Source: Cymbidium sinense
Lineage: Eukaryota; Streptophyta; Magnoliopsida; Asparagales; Orchidaceae
Assembly: GCA_021442155.1 (NCBI GenBank)
Contig: CM038214.1
Location: forward strand, 316,479,001-316,543,000
Reading direction: 5' to 3'
DNA: 64,000 nucleotides
Part shown: positions 22,280 through 34,888 of the stretch, one piece after another
How the letters are laid out: the number at the start of each line of letters is the position of its first letter
Position numbering within the stretch: the stretch's first letter is position 1
Program-made: the position numbers and the translations under genes
Notes under the pieces: generated by a model
Databases searched by the model: none
Told to the model about the DNA's origin: nothing
What the model saw: the letters and a program-made list of their open reading frames with translations, nothing else

Positions 22280-23300
22280 GCCAAAAGTGGGTTAGCCCAA
22301 ATTTCAAGTCAATTGGAGTTGATTTGGTTAGGTTTGGCTCAATTTGAATCATTAGGTCAAGTGGGTTAGTTGTCAAGTTGACCAATTGGTAAATTTTAAA
22401 CCAAGGGTTGGGTCAAGTTCATATGATCATTTGGGATGTTTTGGTTCAATTGGTTTGGTTTAGTTTGGGTTAGATTTGATTTTGGCTCATTTGAATTCAT
22501 TTGGGTCAAATGGGTTAAGTTGACCAATTTGACCAAATTGGTCAAATTGGCTTGGGTTGGTTGTTGGTTTGGGGTTAGTTGACCAATTGAAGATGATTGT
22601 AGGCTTTGGTTTTAATTAATTTTGATTTGATTTTAATTTAGGCCAACTTGAACCTTTAGGTCAATTTGGGCTAAGTAATCAATTGTTCATTGGGTCCAAT
22701 CATAGCTTTGGTTAAGTTCAACAATTAATTTGGAATGAACTTGAGCCATTGGTTGAAATCAATTTGGCCTTTTAGGTCAATTTGGGTCAACTTGGGTCAA
22801 GAGGGCCAAATGGGTTTGGTTTGACTCAATTGAAGGTCAAGTCATATTCAAATATTGATTTTGATTTGGTATGAATCATTGGTTTCAAGGGATTTGGCAT
22901 AGGTTGCAATTTGTCTAGTTTAGATTCATATGGTTTAAGGGGTTGACTTGGTCATTTGACCAAGTTTACTTAGTTTGACCTAATCTGTGACAATTGATCA
23001 AGTTAGAGTGCTCTATAATCATGATGGGAGGTTTTGATGGGCTTGGTTCAATCCAATTTAGGTAAGATTACAACTTGGCTCAAATAGGTCAAATTAGCTA
23101 GTTTAAGGAATGTGGACCAATTGGGTTTAGTTGGCATGATTTTTTATTGAGTTTGATTTAGTTGAGTTTATATATGGATTTGGGATTGATATATAAATTC
23201 AATTTTAATTGGCTTGGGTTTAAATGGGTTTTGGTTCATTTGAACATTTCAAGTCAAAGGGTTAAGTTAGGTTTGACTTGATTTTGATTTTAGCTTGATG
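22280..23300 (+). repeat. GGTCAA/TTGGGTCAA-rich low-complexity tract of block L
   Basis: About 1 kb of degenerate short motifs such as TTGGGTCAA, TTTGACC and GGTCAAATTGG, alternating on both strands. It includes a 27-bp near-perfect palindrome at 22524-22550 (CCAATTTGACC on one side, GGTCAAATTGG on the other; only the central base fails). The counterpart in block R lies at about 60250-61080. Confidence 0.6.
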
Positions 23301-23395
23301 ATTGTAGATTTTATTTATATTTGTGAATATGAAGGTATGATTGATTCATGAGAAAATAAATTGAATTTGGGCTTTGGAATGAAGGAATTTAGAAG

Positions 23396-23924
23396 TCCAT
23401 AAAATACTAAACCTTAATGCTAAACACTAAATCCTAAACCATAAACCCTAAACCCTAAACCTTAAACCCTAAAACCCACAAACCTAAACCCTAAAATCTA
23501 AAAACTTAAACCTAAACTAAATAAAAACATAAAAAAACTAAACCTAAAAAATAAAAAACTTAAATAAACTAAAAAATATAAAATAAAAACCTAAACCAAA
23601 ATAAATAAACCTAAAATAAATAAACTAAACTAAATAAAAATAAAAAATAAACCTAAATAAAAAAAAAAAATAAAATAAAATAAATATAAAAAGTAAACTA
23701 AATAGACCTAAACCTACCAATTTACTTAATTTAAAAAAATGCTAAACCCTAAACCTAAGCTAAAAAACCCTAAAGTAAACCCAAAACCCTAAACCCTAAA
23801 CCCTAAACCTAAACCTAAACCAACATAACCATAAACCTAAACTAAACCTACCTAAAGTAACTAAATAAATTAAAAATAAACCTAATCCTAAAACCTAATA
23901 AACTAAACCTAAACCTAAACCTTG
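23396..23924 (-). repeat. Array B, first unit and 5' flank of GR-RBP copy 8
   Basis: CCCTAAA heptamers (to about 23515) pass into AAATAAAA-type sequence. The reverse-complement junction (CCAATTTACTTAATTTAAAA) lies at 23727-23746. A second CCCTAAA phase follows, then the conserved flank CTAAAGTAACTAAATAAATT leading to the GR-RBP module. Confidence 0.8.
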
Positions 23925-24351
23925 GAAAAACCTTGGCGGGAACATCATCAATGTCAGCTGGGTCTAGATCGGTGGATGTGAAGGTGGAGGCGGTGGTTAT
24001 CAGTGGTGGGTGAGGATCAGGTGCTGGATATGGAGGTGGTGGTGCAGTGGTGGTGGTGAGGAGGGAGCAACGGTTACAACCATGGTGGTGGCGGAGGAGA
24101 GATCAAGGATATCATGGTGGATCCCACTACTGAGAAGCAGAGATTCTAAGCTGGAGAAATGAAGACAGATCCAATCTGCTTATGGAACTTTATCTTTATA
24201 GTAGAGATGGTTCTAGTTATCTAGGGTTTTTGATTTGCTCTCTACGTGCTCACTTTTGATCTTTATCGTAGCTTGTGTCTTAGAAAACTTGCTATGTTAC
24301 TTGGTTGATGAAATCGAAAAGAAGGAATGTTGAATCTAAATTTATTCTCTG
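23925..24351 (+). pseudogene. GR-RBP tail copy 8
   Basis: Plus-strand copy. The 5' boundary is diverged (CTTGGAAAAACCTTGGCGGG) but is followed by the ACATCATCAATGTCAGCTGG equivalent of the NIINQAQ codons. A Gly-rich stretch encoded by GGTGG/GGAGG repeats runs to about 24130, then the END of the reading frame and about 190 bp of 3' UTR with GTTCTAGTTATCTAGGG and GATGAAATCGAAAAGAAGG. Frameshifts break the glycine-rich frame. The UTR ends at TTATTCTCTGC followed by A-rich sequence, consistent with an old poly(A) tail. Confidence 0.75.
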
Positions 24352-26280
24352 CTAAAATAATTAACCAAAATACTAAACCCTAAACTAAAAAAACCTAAAC
24401 CTAAAACCAAACCAAACCCAAAACCAATAAAACCCACTAAACCTTAAACCCTAAACCCAAAAAAAACCTAAACCCTAAACCCTAAACCCTAAACCTAAAC
24501 CTAAAACTCTAAACCTAAACCCTAAATGGCTAAAACCTAAACTAGATTAAATAAAACTTAAAATAAAATAAATAAAACCTAAACCAAAAATAATAATAAA
24601 ATAAAATAAAATAAAATAAATAAACTTAACTAAACCTATAAACCTAAAAGAAAATAAAAATAAAAATAAATAAAATAAAATAAATAAATGCTAAACTAAA
24701 CTAAAATTTAAAACCTAAATAAAATAAAACTAAAACTATAATAAAATAAAATAAACTTAAAATAAAATAAAATAAAACTAAATAAAATAACCCTAAAAAT
24801 AAACCTAAAATAAACCAAAAAAATAAAATAAAACCTAAACCAATAAACTAAACTAAATAAAAAAATAAACCTAAATACTAAACTAAAATATAAATAAACC
24901 TAAACCTAAAATAAATAAAATAATAATAAAATAAACCTAAACCTAAACTAAAATAATAAACCTAAAATAAACCTGGGCTAAAAGATAAAAAAAACTTAAA
25001 CTCTAAAATAAAAAAATAAACCTAAATAAAATAAAACTAAACTAAAATAAATAAACTAAACTAAACTAAAATTAACTAAAATAAAACCTAAACTAAAATA
25101 AATAAACCTAAAATAACTAAAATAAATAAAATAAAAAACCTAAAATAAAATAAATGAAGATAAATAAAAATAAACTAAATAAACATAAACATACTTGGTT
25201 TACTTAAAAAATAAATAAATAATAAATAAATAAAATAAAAAAAAAAATCTAACCCTAAATCTTAACCCAAATTAACTAATCCCCAAACCTACCCCAAACT
25301 TACTCCTACTACCCTAAACCTAAACCTAAACTAAACCATAAACCCAACCTAATCCTGAGCCCTCCAAACCACCTTAGGCCCTAAACCACACCCCACTAAA
25401 CCCCAAACCCAGGCACCCACTGAGCACTATGTCAACCACCTGAGCCACCTAAACCCTAAACCTGGACCACTAAAAACACTGACCCTAACCTAAAACTCTA
25501 AAATAAATCTAAAAAATGACTAAACTAAAATAAAAGAAATAAACATAAAATAAATAAACCTAAAACTAAACTAAAATAAAATAAATAAAAATTAAACTAA
25601 AATAAAATAAACATAAAATAAAACCTAAGATAAAACTAAAAAAATAAAAATAAAATAAACCAAAATAAATTAAAATAAAACAAAATAAAAACCTAAACTT
25701 AAAAAATAAACCTAAAATATTACTTAAAATAAATAAAAATAAAGAGACCTAAATAAACTAAAACACCTAAACCTAAAATAAACAAAATAAAATAAACCTA
25801 AACCTAAACTAAAATAAATAAAATCTAAACTTAAACCTAAAATAAACTAAGCCTAAACCCTAAATTAATTAAAATTAATTAAATAAAAAATAAGCATAAA
25901 CCTAAACTAAATATTAAAAGCTAAAAAAAAACTTAAAATAAAAACTTAAAACCTAAACCTAAAGAAATAAAATAAAAACCTAAACCAAAACCTAAAAATA
26001 AAAAATAAAACTAAACCTAAAAAATAAAATAATAATAAAATTAAACTAAAAAATAAACATAAACCTAAACCTAAAACCTAAAAGATAAACTAAAATGAAA
26101 ACCTAAACTTAAATAAATAAACATAAAATAAATAAACTAAATTAAAATATTATAAAATAAACTAACCAAACTAAATAACTTGAAACCCTAAACCCTAAAC
26201 CTCTAAATCATAGAGCCTAAACCCTAAAACTAAACCTAAACCCTAAACCTACAACCCTAAACCTAGACCTTACCTAAACC
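24352..26280 (-). repeat. Array B, remaining units up to LINE1
   Basis: In order: CCCTAAA phase to 24545, A-rich phase (AAATAAAATAAA) to 25185, junction CATACTTGGTTTACTTAAAA at 25189-25208, a C-rich phase (25245-25500) that includes a weak GC-shifted patch at 25360-25460, an A-rich phase to 26175, and CCCTAAACC to the LINE1 start. Read on the minus strand this is the array A order. Confidence 0.82.
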
Positions 26281-26469
26281 TTGCTCTCTGGCGACTGCAA
26301 TTTTCCCTCTTTCTGTATCCTTTTCTCCTTACGATTTGGTTGATTCTTCTCCATTCTCGATTGGCTCTTTGTTTGTTTGCCTCTGTTTGGCCACGCGCAT
26401 GATGTTCATGTTTTCTTGTTGATGGCTGCAGTTCCTTTGGCCACACAGCCAAGGTTCCTTCATGGAGGT

Positions 26470-27859
26470 GGTAGCTAGGACATCATATTTAATGGGATTT
26501 ATGGATTCAAAAGCTTCTTCTACTTTGCATGCGATTAAATCCTTTAAGCATGCTCTCTCTAGTAAGGGCCTTTCCCATACTGATTTGGTGAATTTGATAT
26601 CGACCTCATTTCATGGCATGCAGTGATTATGTGCTCGGATAATGACGTTGAAAAGTTGGCTAAGCCTTATGAATTCACTTTAGTTGGTAAATTTACTTTG
26701 CAGCCTAATCTGACAATATTCACTCATTTTTCACAATCTTAAGCTTTGGTGCATTCTTTATTGGTTTGATTGATCCAAGGCACATTTTAATTCAACTAAT
26801 GATCTAGATTATTCAAGGGTTTTCTCGATGTTCTTACTTTGTTTTAATTGTCAAATGCATCTATTAAAGTGGTCTCCCCTTTTGATATAAAGAGGAATCA
26901 CCAATTGTTCTGTATGGTTGGGTTTTCCTAATATGAGAATTCATTATCAAGTTCTTTTTTGGGCCCTTTTTGGGACCTCTTCAAATTGATTAGGCCACCA
27001 TTGTGAGATCGACCTTCATTTGCTCATATTTGGTGGAAATTGATATCTCTAAAAGCACCCTAAAGAAGTTTGGATTGGTTCTAAAAGTTTGGTTATAATG
27101 AAAAAGTTTGAATTTTTTATTTTTACTTTCGCATTGTAAAATTCATGGGCATGATAATTCAATGTTTTGTACATGACTTAAAAAAGAAAAACTTGACTGA
27201 TCCTAATCTAATCTACCAATTGATAAAGTTGGTAAATCTATTTATGTGCCTAAGGTTAATCAAAATGGGAATCTATTTCTACTTCTTTGGAACCCACTAC
27301 TTTGCTTAATGATGATACTCAAAATTTCAATCGCGGGTTAAAGATATTGCTAATGTTGACCAAAATGTTGAATATGATGGTTTGGATATCAGTCCTTCTT
27401 TACCTCATAATTTGCCTCCTCAAGATATTGCCTCTATTCAAACTACCTTGCCTCTCTTGATTACTGAACATGAGGAGGAGCATGTGACCCTTAATGGTAA
27501 TTTGAATGGTAATTTGCTGATGGAGGAAAATCTAAAAAAAACATTTTGAAGCTGATCCTGAAATTTGTGCTCTTAATGGTTTTACAACCTCTCCTTCTCC
27601 AAATCTTGAGATTGATATGCATGCTAATCTGACCTTTTAGCTTAATGCTGAAATTGAGGAAGGGGAAGTTATCATTAGAATTGCTTTGACTGATTCTGAC
27701 CCTATTCTTAATACAACTAATTAGTCTCTCTTGGATGGTGATTCTTTGGACAAAAATAGACCATTTCAAACTATTTTTAAAAAGAAATCACTAAAAGCAA
27801 AAATGTTCCCTAATAACTCTACTAGATCTACTAGATCTGGTTCCTCATCTCATAAATAA
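26470..27859 (+). pseudogene. LINE1 ORF1 remnant (DUF4283/zinc-knuckle type)
   Basis: Recognised by alignment to the LINE2 ORF1: SFKHALSSKGLSHTDLVNL here against SFKEVLSGKTFPSVDLVNL there, then NCQMHLLKWSPL and FPNMRIHY in the next segments, and HPKEVWIGSK near 27059, the motif before the zinc knuckle in plant LINE ORF1 proteins. The C-terminal part is acidic and low-complexity and ends SGSSSHK at a TAA (27857-27859). Several frameshifts and stops interrupt it. In intact relatives this is the RNA-binding chaperone of the retrotransposition particle. Confidence 0.7.
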
Positions 27860-27926
27860 CTATTTCTTTTTCCTTCTTCTCCCTCTAGTTATCTATTTTT
27901 TCCTTAGCTTATTTTAATTTTCCTTT

Positions 27927-30900
27927 ATGTTTAACTCACTTATTTGGAATGTTCGAGGTATTGGGACCCTCATTGTCCTAACCATGTTAGAAGTCTCTCA
28001 TTATTAATAATATTGCTTTTTTGGTTGTTATTGAACCTCTCTTACATTCTTCTAAAATCAAACATGTTGCTAGAATGCTCAGTTTTAATAGCTTCTTCTA
28101 TAATATTAGCAATAAAAATTGATGTTTTGGAATAATTTAGTCAATGTATCTATCCTTGATGATCTTCAGCAAGTTATCAATGTCCATATCTCTTTGGGTG
28201 CTTTCTCTGCTCTAGGCTCTTTTGTTTATGCATCTTGCAACTGGGCTAGTAGGAACATCCTTTGGGATAATTTAAGAAACTTTTTGTAAACCTTGGTTGG
28301 TTGGGGGTGATTTCAACACTATCCTCTCTTCCTCTAAAAGAAGGGGTGGTTGTTCTCCTAACATTCATTCCATGGAAGATTTCTCCAATATGATTCTTGA
28401 TTGCAACCTTATTGACATTGGCTACTCGGGTTCAGATTACACTTGGAAAAACTCTAGACTTTGGCAACAGCTTGATAGGACTCTATTTAACTCCCTTTGG
28501 ATTAATCAATGGCCTTGTACCTCTATTGAGCATTTGAGTAGAGCTTTGTTTGACCATGCTCCTATTTTGATATCTGTTAAAAATCCCTCTAATAGATTAT
28601 CCTCCTCTACCTCTTTCAAATTCCAAAATATGTGGATTCAACACATTGATTTCTTAAATGTTGTCTCCACCAACTGGATGGCCCCTCTTCACCCTGATAA
28701 TTATGTTAAGGGCATGATTCACCTCTGATTTAAGCTTAAAAGACTTAAACAAAACCTTGCTTGGCGGAACAAGCATTGTTTTAAAAATCTCTTTGCTAAT
28801 ATCAAAAATATGGAACAATTGGTTTATTGTCTTGAAAATGCTAATTTGAATCTATTCTTCTAAATTGAAGGACTTAAATGAAGCCAAAGATAACGTGGTT
28901 ACCGATCAGAATATGGAAGAAACTTACTGGTGGTAAAAGGCTGCTAGTAAACATATTTATGGGATAGATATTTCCATGCTCTTTTCCAAAAAAGAGAGCT
29001 TTAAACTCTCAAAAAATTAAAAGTGACAATGGCAATGGATGATAATAATGAGATTAAAGACTATGTCACTAATCATTTTAGAAATTTCTAACAAGAGCCA
29101 TACTTTAGAGGCTATCTCCAACTCTCATTTGATTCCCTTAACAATTACCGGTGATGACAATCACTTATATGATGGTCCCTACGAAGGAGATTGATAAAAT
29201 TCTTAATAACATGAATGTTGATTATGTTGGAAGGCTATACTACTCAATTTTTCAGCATTGTTGGCCTATTATTAAGTATGATTTAGTTGATGATGTGGTT
29301 GATTTATTTAATGGTAATCCTTTACCTAGATATTTCTCTAGCACTTCCATTGTCCTTATACCCAAAATTGATAATCCTAAATGATGGGGTGATTTCAGAC
29401 CTATCAGTCTATGCACCTTTTTTCATAAACTAATTGCTAAATTGCTTTCCAATAGAATTAGTCCTCTACTTCAAAACATTATTTCTTTGAACCAAACTTG
29501 TTTCGTTAGAGGTTGAGCTACATCTGATAACATTCTTCTCTCCCAAGAGCCGATTCACGATTTGGATGCCTCTATAGAGGTGGTAACATCCTTTTCAAAT
29601 TGGATATCTCTAAAGCTTTTGATAACATCTCTTGGACCTTCTTTTTCCAAATTCTACATTTGTTTGGCTTCTCTAGTAATTTCATCTCCCTCGTTAAAAA
29701 TTATATTAGTAATGCTTGGTTCTCTGTTATTCTGAATGGTGAGGCCTTAGGTATCTTCCCTTCTTCACATGGTTTGAGATAAGGAAATTCCTTGTCTCCC
29801 TCTCTTCTTTTATTGTTGTGGAATATCTTTCTAGGAGCCTTAATGACCTCTTCAACAATAATCCAAGCATGTTTTTAGAACTCTTGGTGGTATTCCTGTC
29901 TCCCATCTTAGTTTTGCTGATGACTTCATTATCTTTTGCAATGCTTCCATTCATCACATTAAAAAAATCAAGAACTTCTTAAATAAATTTGGGAAGGAAA
30001 GTGGTCTCTCTATTAATGAAGGCAAAAGTCGTTTCATTCCTTCCACTAAAATCCTAGTAACAAAATCAATCAAATCTTGAGAATCACTAATTTTCAACAA
30101 CAACTTCCTATTAAATATCTTGGTGCTATATAAAGGTCAAAAAGATCACACCTCTTTGATGAGTTAATCCAAAAAATTTTGAATAAAATTAAAATATGGG
30201 AATTTCATTTACTCTCATTTGGTGGTAGACTCACTTTTCTTAAGAGTACCCTTAACTCCATGCCTTTATATCTTATTCAAACCATTACTCCTACTAATTC
30301 TACCTTGAACAGAATTGAGTGCCTCTTTAATAAATTCTTCAGGGGATCAAATAATTCTACTAAAAGAATGCATTGGACTTCTTGGTATAAAAGTTGTGGC
30401 ACCCTTGCTGAAGGTGGGCTTGGTCATAAGCCAATCGGAAGCTATTACTGCATTCTCTCATAAACTTTGGTGGAACTTTAGGAGCAAAAATAGTCTTTGG
30501 GCTAAATTCATGACTGCCAAGTACTGACAGGGTAAGCATCCTCTCATTTGTCCTTACAAGGTGGGTGACTCTCATGTATGGAAAAGACTTTATTCCATCA
30601 AATGGGAAGCTGAATCCCTTATTTCTTGGGGGGTCAACTCTTGATCTTCCTTTTTTTGGCAAGATAACTGGACTAGCAGTGGCTCCATTGATGATTTATT
30701 ATCTACTCACTCCACTACTGCTATTAAAGTGAAGTCATTCTGGCTGAATAATAAATGGAATGATACTAAGCTTACTGATTATATTCCACCTCTCTTTTAC
30801 ATAAATTTACTAGCATCCCTATCATTTCTAACCATGCTGATCAGATTCTATTTAAGTTGTCTCAAAATGGTGATTTTAACCTTAAAGATGTATGGATTCA

Positions 30901-31850
30901 TATTAGGGAAGCTCATGATTTCTCTAACATATTTTTTAAACTTTGGAATAACACTATACCTATTTCTTATTCTATTCTAACTTGGTAAAATTTTGAAAAA
31001 TTTCATCCCTGTTGATTCTTTAATGTGGAGTAAAGGCTTTTATTTATCTTCAAAATGCTACTGATGTTTTCACATTGAGAATGTGAACCATGTCTATGTT
31101 AATGGAGCTATTGTCTCCAAACTATGAGTTTGGTATGATGATCTTTTCAATATTGACCATTTCAATGGCTCTTTATCCTTATATCAACTTCTTGATGTTT
31201 ATTTTCAAAGAATTGCAAAAGGTCACATTAAAGTGATAACTTCCTTCACTCTTATATGGTTCATATGGATGGATAGAAATGATGCCAAACATCGTGGGAT
31301 TCCTATAAATCATAAAAGGATTATTGTTAGAATTAAAGATAAAATTCATGCTCTTTTAATGCCGGTTACTTACCAACAATCAATTTAAAATTTGTGGCCA
31401 ACAAATTGGGTTTTAGCTTGCAGTATCCCAAATGTAAAGAAGATAAGATTGTATTGGATAAAGCCTCACAATAATATTATCAAAATTAATCTTGATGGAT
31501 CTTTCTCAAAATGCTTTTTTGTGGAGGCATTTTAGAAACTTTAATTAAAGTCCTTTGTGCTTTTGCCTATCCTTTCTTGTTATGTTATCTTTGTTTGGAT
31601 GTTAACAAAGCTATTGAGATTTGTTTACAAAAGGTTGGCTCAATATCTGATTGGATGCTCTCTTGCATTGATATGTTGACTTCCACCAAGGTGGGCAATA
31701 CAAATTTGTATTACCTCCTTAACCATACTAGAGCTCTCTATCTCAAGTTTGTTTCAAAATCACTCATGTTTGGCATGAAGGTAATGCGTGTCGATTATCT
31801 TGCTAATGGGTGCTAGATTAGATGACATAACTTTCTTTGATCTTAATCTT
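27927..31850 (+). pseudogene. LINE1 ORF2 remnant: endonuclease, reverse transcriptase, RNase H
   Basis: It starts at an ATG reading MFNSLIWNVRGIGT, the usual beginning of plant LINE endonucleases, 67 bp after the ORF1 stop. Endonuclease landmarks: VIEP near 28030, GGDFN at 28303-28317 and FDHAP at 28549-28563 (Asp and His preserved). RT landmarks: GDFRPISL from 29388 with an in-frame TGA just before it, DISKAFDNISW from 29603, SHGLR-stop-GN at about 29768 where relatives have Q, and FADD intact at 29913-29924. A zf-RVT-like cysteine/histidine region covers about 31035-31130. RNase H begins at KINLDGS (first catalytic Asp codon 31494-31496) and ends near LANGC at 31816. At least a dozen frame changes are needed to read it through, so it is dead. 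Confidence 0.8.
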
Positions 31851-33798
31851 CCTAAACATTTGTGGTTTGGTTAATTTGGATATCTTGGATTACCTTATCT
31901 CAAAATTAGTCTCATTCTTATGTTTTGGTCTATTAATGATTTTCCTTACCTATGTCCTTTGTTTTATTTCTTTTGCTTCTTGGTTTTCTGATGCATCACA
32001 AGGTTTTATTGTACTTTCTATTTCCCTTACTAAATGATGGGGTTGTGGTTCCTGTTTCCCTAATGTGTTGGTTTGTGCTGCCTCTTTTCCTAATCTATAG
32101 GGATAGATTCTGTATTTTTCTTGCCATCACTGTAGTTTCTCTGCACGATTGGGACTGTTCCTTGCCTCCCATTCTTGCTATTTTGACTGATACTATTTGT
32201 TTAGCTGCTGCTCTATTTTCACTTGTTTTGAATTGGACAATACTGGAATACCCTATCTTAGATATTAGTCTCATTTTTCTATTTTTTGGTCTGTTAATAG
32301 GTTTGGCTTACCTGTATGTCCATTCCTTTATTTGTTTTATTTTCTTGGTCTTGATGCATTTCAATTATTAATTGGTTATCATGTGATGGAGGCTCTTGCC
32401 ATTATAGCCTCGAATATTGGTTTCTTGTTAATTGTCACTTCTTGGGATTTATTGTACTTCGATTCCCTTATTGAATGATGGGGTACCTATTTCCTTAATG
32501 TATGGGTTTGTCTATCTCTTTCCCTAATGGATAGATGGTGTATTTTTGCCATCACTACTATTTCTTTGCATGATTGGGCTATTTTTTTTCTCATTCTGCT
32601 TCTGTCAGTTGATTTGGTTTCTTTGCTTTGGATCGGTGAATGGTCTTTTGGGTTTTATCTTGAGCTAACTATTTGCGATTTTTATTTTTACTGTCTTTTA
32701 TTCTATTATTTGTGTGGTTAACCATATTATCTATGCCTTTGCGATATGGGCCTGTTGCTTCATTTCCCTCTTGGATCTCTTCTTGCAAAACTATTATGAT
32801 TATGCTATTATCAAGGTGATTGTTAACATCTATTGATGACCCAATGGCTTTCCTCTTTCTGGGCTATTTTCGCCAAGAGGATCATCTGGTGGATGGTTTT
32901 GCCTATATATGCTAAGTGGCTTTTTTTGGATTACTCAGTAGGTGAATATTGTCTTTGGATTCACTGTTGTTAATTATCTATGACCTTGCTGTATGGATTT
33001 ATCTGCTGGTTGAGTTCAATCTTGGCTCTATTTGACATGTATATTTATTGTGGTGATAATGCTATCAATAATGCTATCGATAAGGTGGATGTGGCCAAGA
33101 TGTACATCCAGGGATGATGTTGTTGTACATAAGCTATATGTTGGAATTAGTTGGTAATACTTATCTTATAGGGGTTTGGTGTCATCCCTTTCTCATTCTG
33201 ATCTATATTGCCTTCTTTGCTATAGTGTATGTGGCTATATTTTGGTATGTAGGTACTAAAGATTATATGATTTTCTTTCAATGGATGCTTCCCCGTGTTT
33301 GTATATGATGGCGGATGATTTCACTCATTGTTTGGCTGGTAGTAGCATATGTGATGTAACCCTCCATTGGAAGTTTGGATGCTCATGTTTGCGGTTGCCC
33401 CAATTTTTTGTGACAGAGCCTGAGCCTGTTCTCACACACTCCCCTATATTTCTCTCATTTTATTCTAATTTTACTTTCAATTTGAGATGTACCATCTTAA
33501 CTGTGCTAATTCTTTCTTCTATATTTTTGTAGATTGTGTGATATTTTCTTGTAGGTTCCTTCTATAGTGGATACATAGCCTTCTATCATCCTCAAGAGCT
33601 TTTGATGAAAGTGGTCTAATGGCTTCTTATTTTGATCTCTTTATATCTTTTCCTCTCTTATCTTTTGCTTTGTTTATTTGTACTTAGAGGATTTACTCTC
33701 TAGGCTTTTCAGCTCTTTGAGCAGTAGTGAGTTTATCACTCTTAAGGACCTTTGCCCTTTGTGGAAATAAAATTCCCTATATGGGTTCCCCAAAAAAA
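31851..33798 (+). other. LINE1 3' UTR with internal direct repeat
   Basis: About 1.95 kb of T/G-rich non-coding sequence. A direct repeat is visible: ATTAGTCTCATT near 31900 recurs near 32263, and a longer stretch beginning TTTATTGTACTT at about 32003 recurs at about 32447 (ATGATGGGGT, TTTGCCATCAC, GATTGGG in the same order). The offset grows from about 365 to 444 bp, so the second copy holds roughly 80 extra bases. Hydrophobic ORFs here follow from the T-rich composition. Confidence 0.6.
33766..33771 (+). promoter_or_regulatory. Putative polyadenylation signal of LINE1
   Basis: AATAAA lies 20 bp before a run of seven A residues that ends the element. Position and spacing fit a plant poly(A) signal. 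Confidence 0.55.
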
Positions 33799-34888
33799 CC
33801 CTAAACCCTAAAACCTCAATTTTAAACCCTAAACCCCTAAAATCAAATTATACCTAAACCCTAAACCCTAAACCCTAAACCTAAACCCTAAACTAAAGCC
33901 TAAACCATAAACCCTAAACTTAAACCAATCTAACCTGACCCTAAACCTAAACCTAAACCTAAACCCAAACCCTAAACCCTAAAACCCTAAACTAGCTTAA
34001 ACACTAAATCTTAAACTTGAAATCCTAAACCTACAAAAGCCTAAACCCTAAACCCTAAACCTAAACCTGACCCCAAACCCTAAACCTTCCCTAAACGTGA
34101 AAGCTGGTGGACCTAACACCTGACCCAGGATCCTAAAATCTAAAAGACATTTGAGCCTGTAAAACCTAAAATAAAAATAAATATAAACTGAAACCCTAAA
34201 ATATAATATTAAAAAAGAAAACCTAAACTAAAACCTATACCTAAACATAAAAAAAAATAAACTAAGTAAAATAAATAAAACCTAAACTAAATTAAAAAAT
34301 AAACCAAAGAATAAAACATAAATAAAATAAGAACTAAACGTTAACCCTAAATAAAATAATCCTAAAATAAAATACACTAAAAACTAAAAAAAAACCTAAA
34401 CTTAAATAATAAACCTAAAATTAAATAAAAATAAAACTTAAACCCTATTCTACTAAAATAAATAAAAATAAAAAATAAACATAAATAAAAATAAAAATAA
34501 AGTAAACTATAATAAATAAAAGTTAAACTAAAAATACTAAATAAACTTAAACCTCTGAGTTTACTTAATTTTTTAAAAAAAAAACCTTAAACTCTATATT
34601 CTAAACTCTAAGCCCTAAACCCTAAACCCTAAATACTTTAACCCTAAACCCTAAACCCTAAACCCTAAACCCTTAACCCTAAAAAACCCTAAACCCTAAA
34701 CCCTAAACCCTAAAAGCATAAACCCTAAACCTTAAACCCTAAACCTTAAACCCTAAACCCTAAACACTAACCCTAAACCATAAACCTTAAACACCAAACC
34801 CTAAACCAAAACGTAAAGTAACTAAATAAATTAAAAAAATAAACATAAATGCTAAAACCTAATAAACCTAAACCTAAACCTAAACCCT
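33799..34888 (-). repeat. Array D, proximal units
   Basis: Begins directly at the LINE1 A-run with CCCTAAACCCTAAAACC. It contains an A-rich phase (34160-34550), a junction (GAGTTTACTTAATTTTTTAA near 34557) and one of the most canonical stretches in the window at 34610-34770 (many perfect CCCTAAA heptamers). It ends with the flank AAAGTAACTAAATAAATTAA before GR-RBP copy 9. A weakly GC-shifted patch lies at 34085-34140. Confidence 0.85.

Larger units (their letters stand above)
19817..23395 (+). repeat. Block L: dispersed repeat, inverted partner of block R
   Basis: Its reverse complement matches 59618-62220 in order. The AAGCTTATAAATGAAT/CACTATTAAATCCAAATG segment, the TGATTATCCTTA(A/G)GAA segment, the CACCTCCCATGGGTCATG segment and the GGTCAA-rich segment all have counterparts. 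It carries about 1.3 kb (20240-21720) absent from block R. No reverse transcriptase, integrase, gag or LTR ends were recognised. It could be a non-coding part of an LTR retrotransposon or a plain segmental repeat. Confidence 0.65.
26281..33798 (+). mobile_element. LINE1: near full-length, inactive plant L1 retrotransposon
   Basis: A non-LTR retrotransposon in the order: 5' leader, ORF1 (DUF4283/zinc-knuckle-like), ORF2 with apurinic-type endonuclease, reverse transcriptase, a zf-RVT-like region and RNase H, then a long T-rich 3' UTR. It starts within a few bases of CCTAAACC. It ends with AATAAA (33766-33771), 20 bp, seven A residues (33792-33798) and then CCCTAAA with nothing between. Numerous stops and frameshifts, including TAA in the conserved RT motif, show it cannot be autonomous. 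No target-site duplication is distinguishable because the flanks are themselves repetitive. Confidence 0.85.

Noticed and set aside
31952..32371. 139-codon hydrophobic ORF after LINE1 RNase H
   Set aside because: T-rich 3' UTR with an internal direct repeat. The second repeat copy does not keep the same frame, and there is no family motif.
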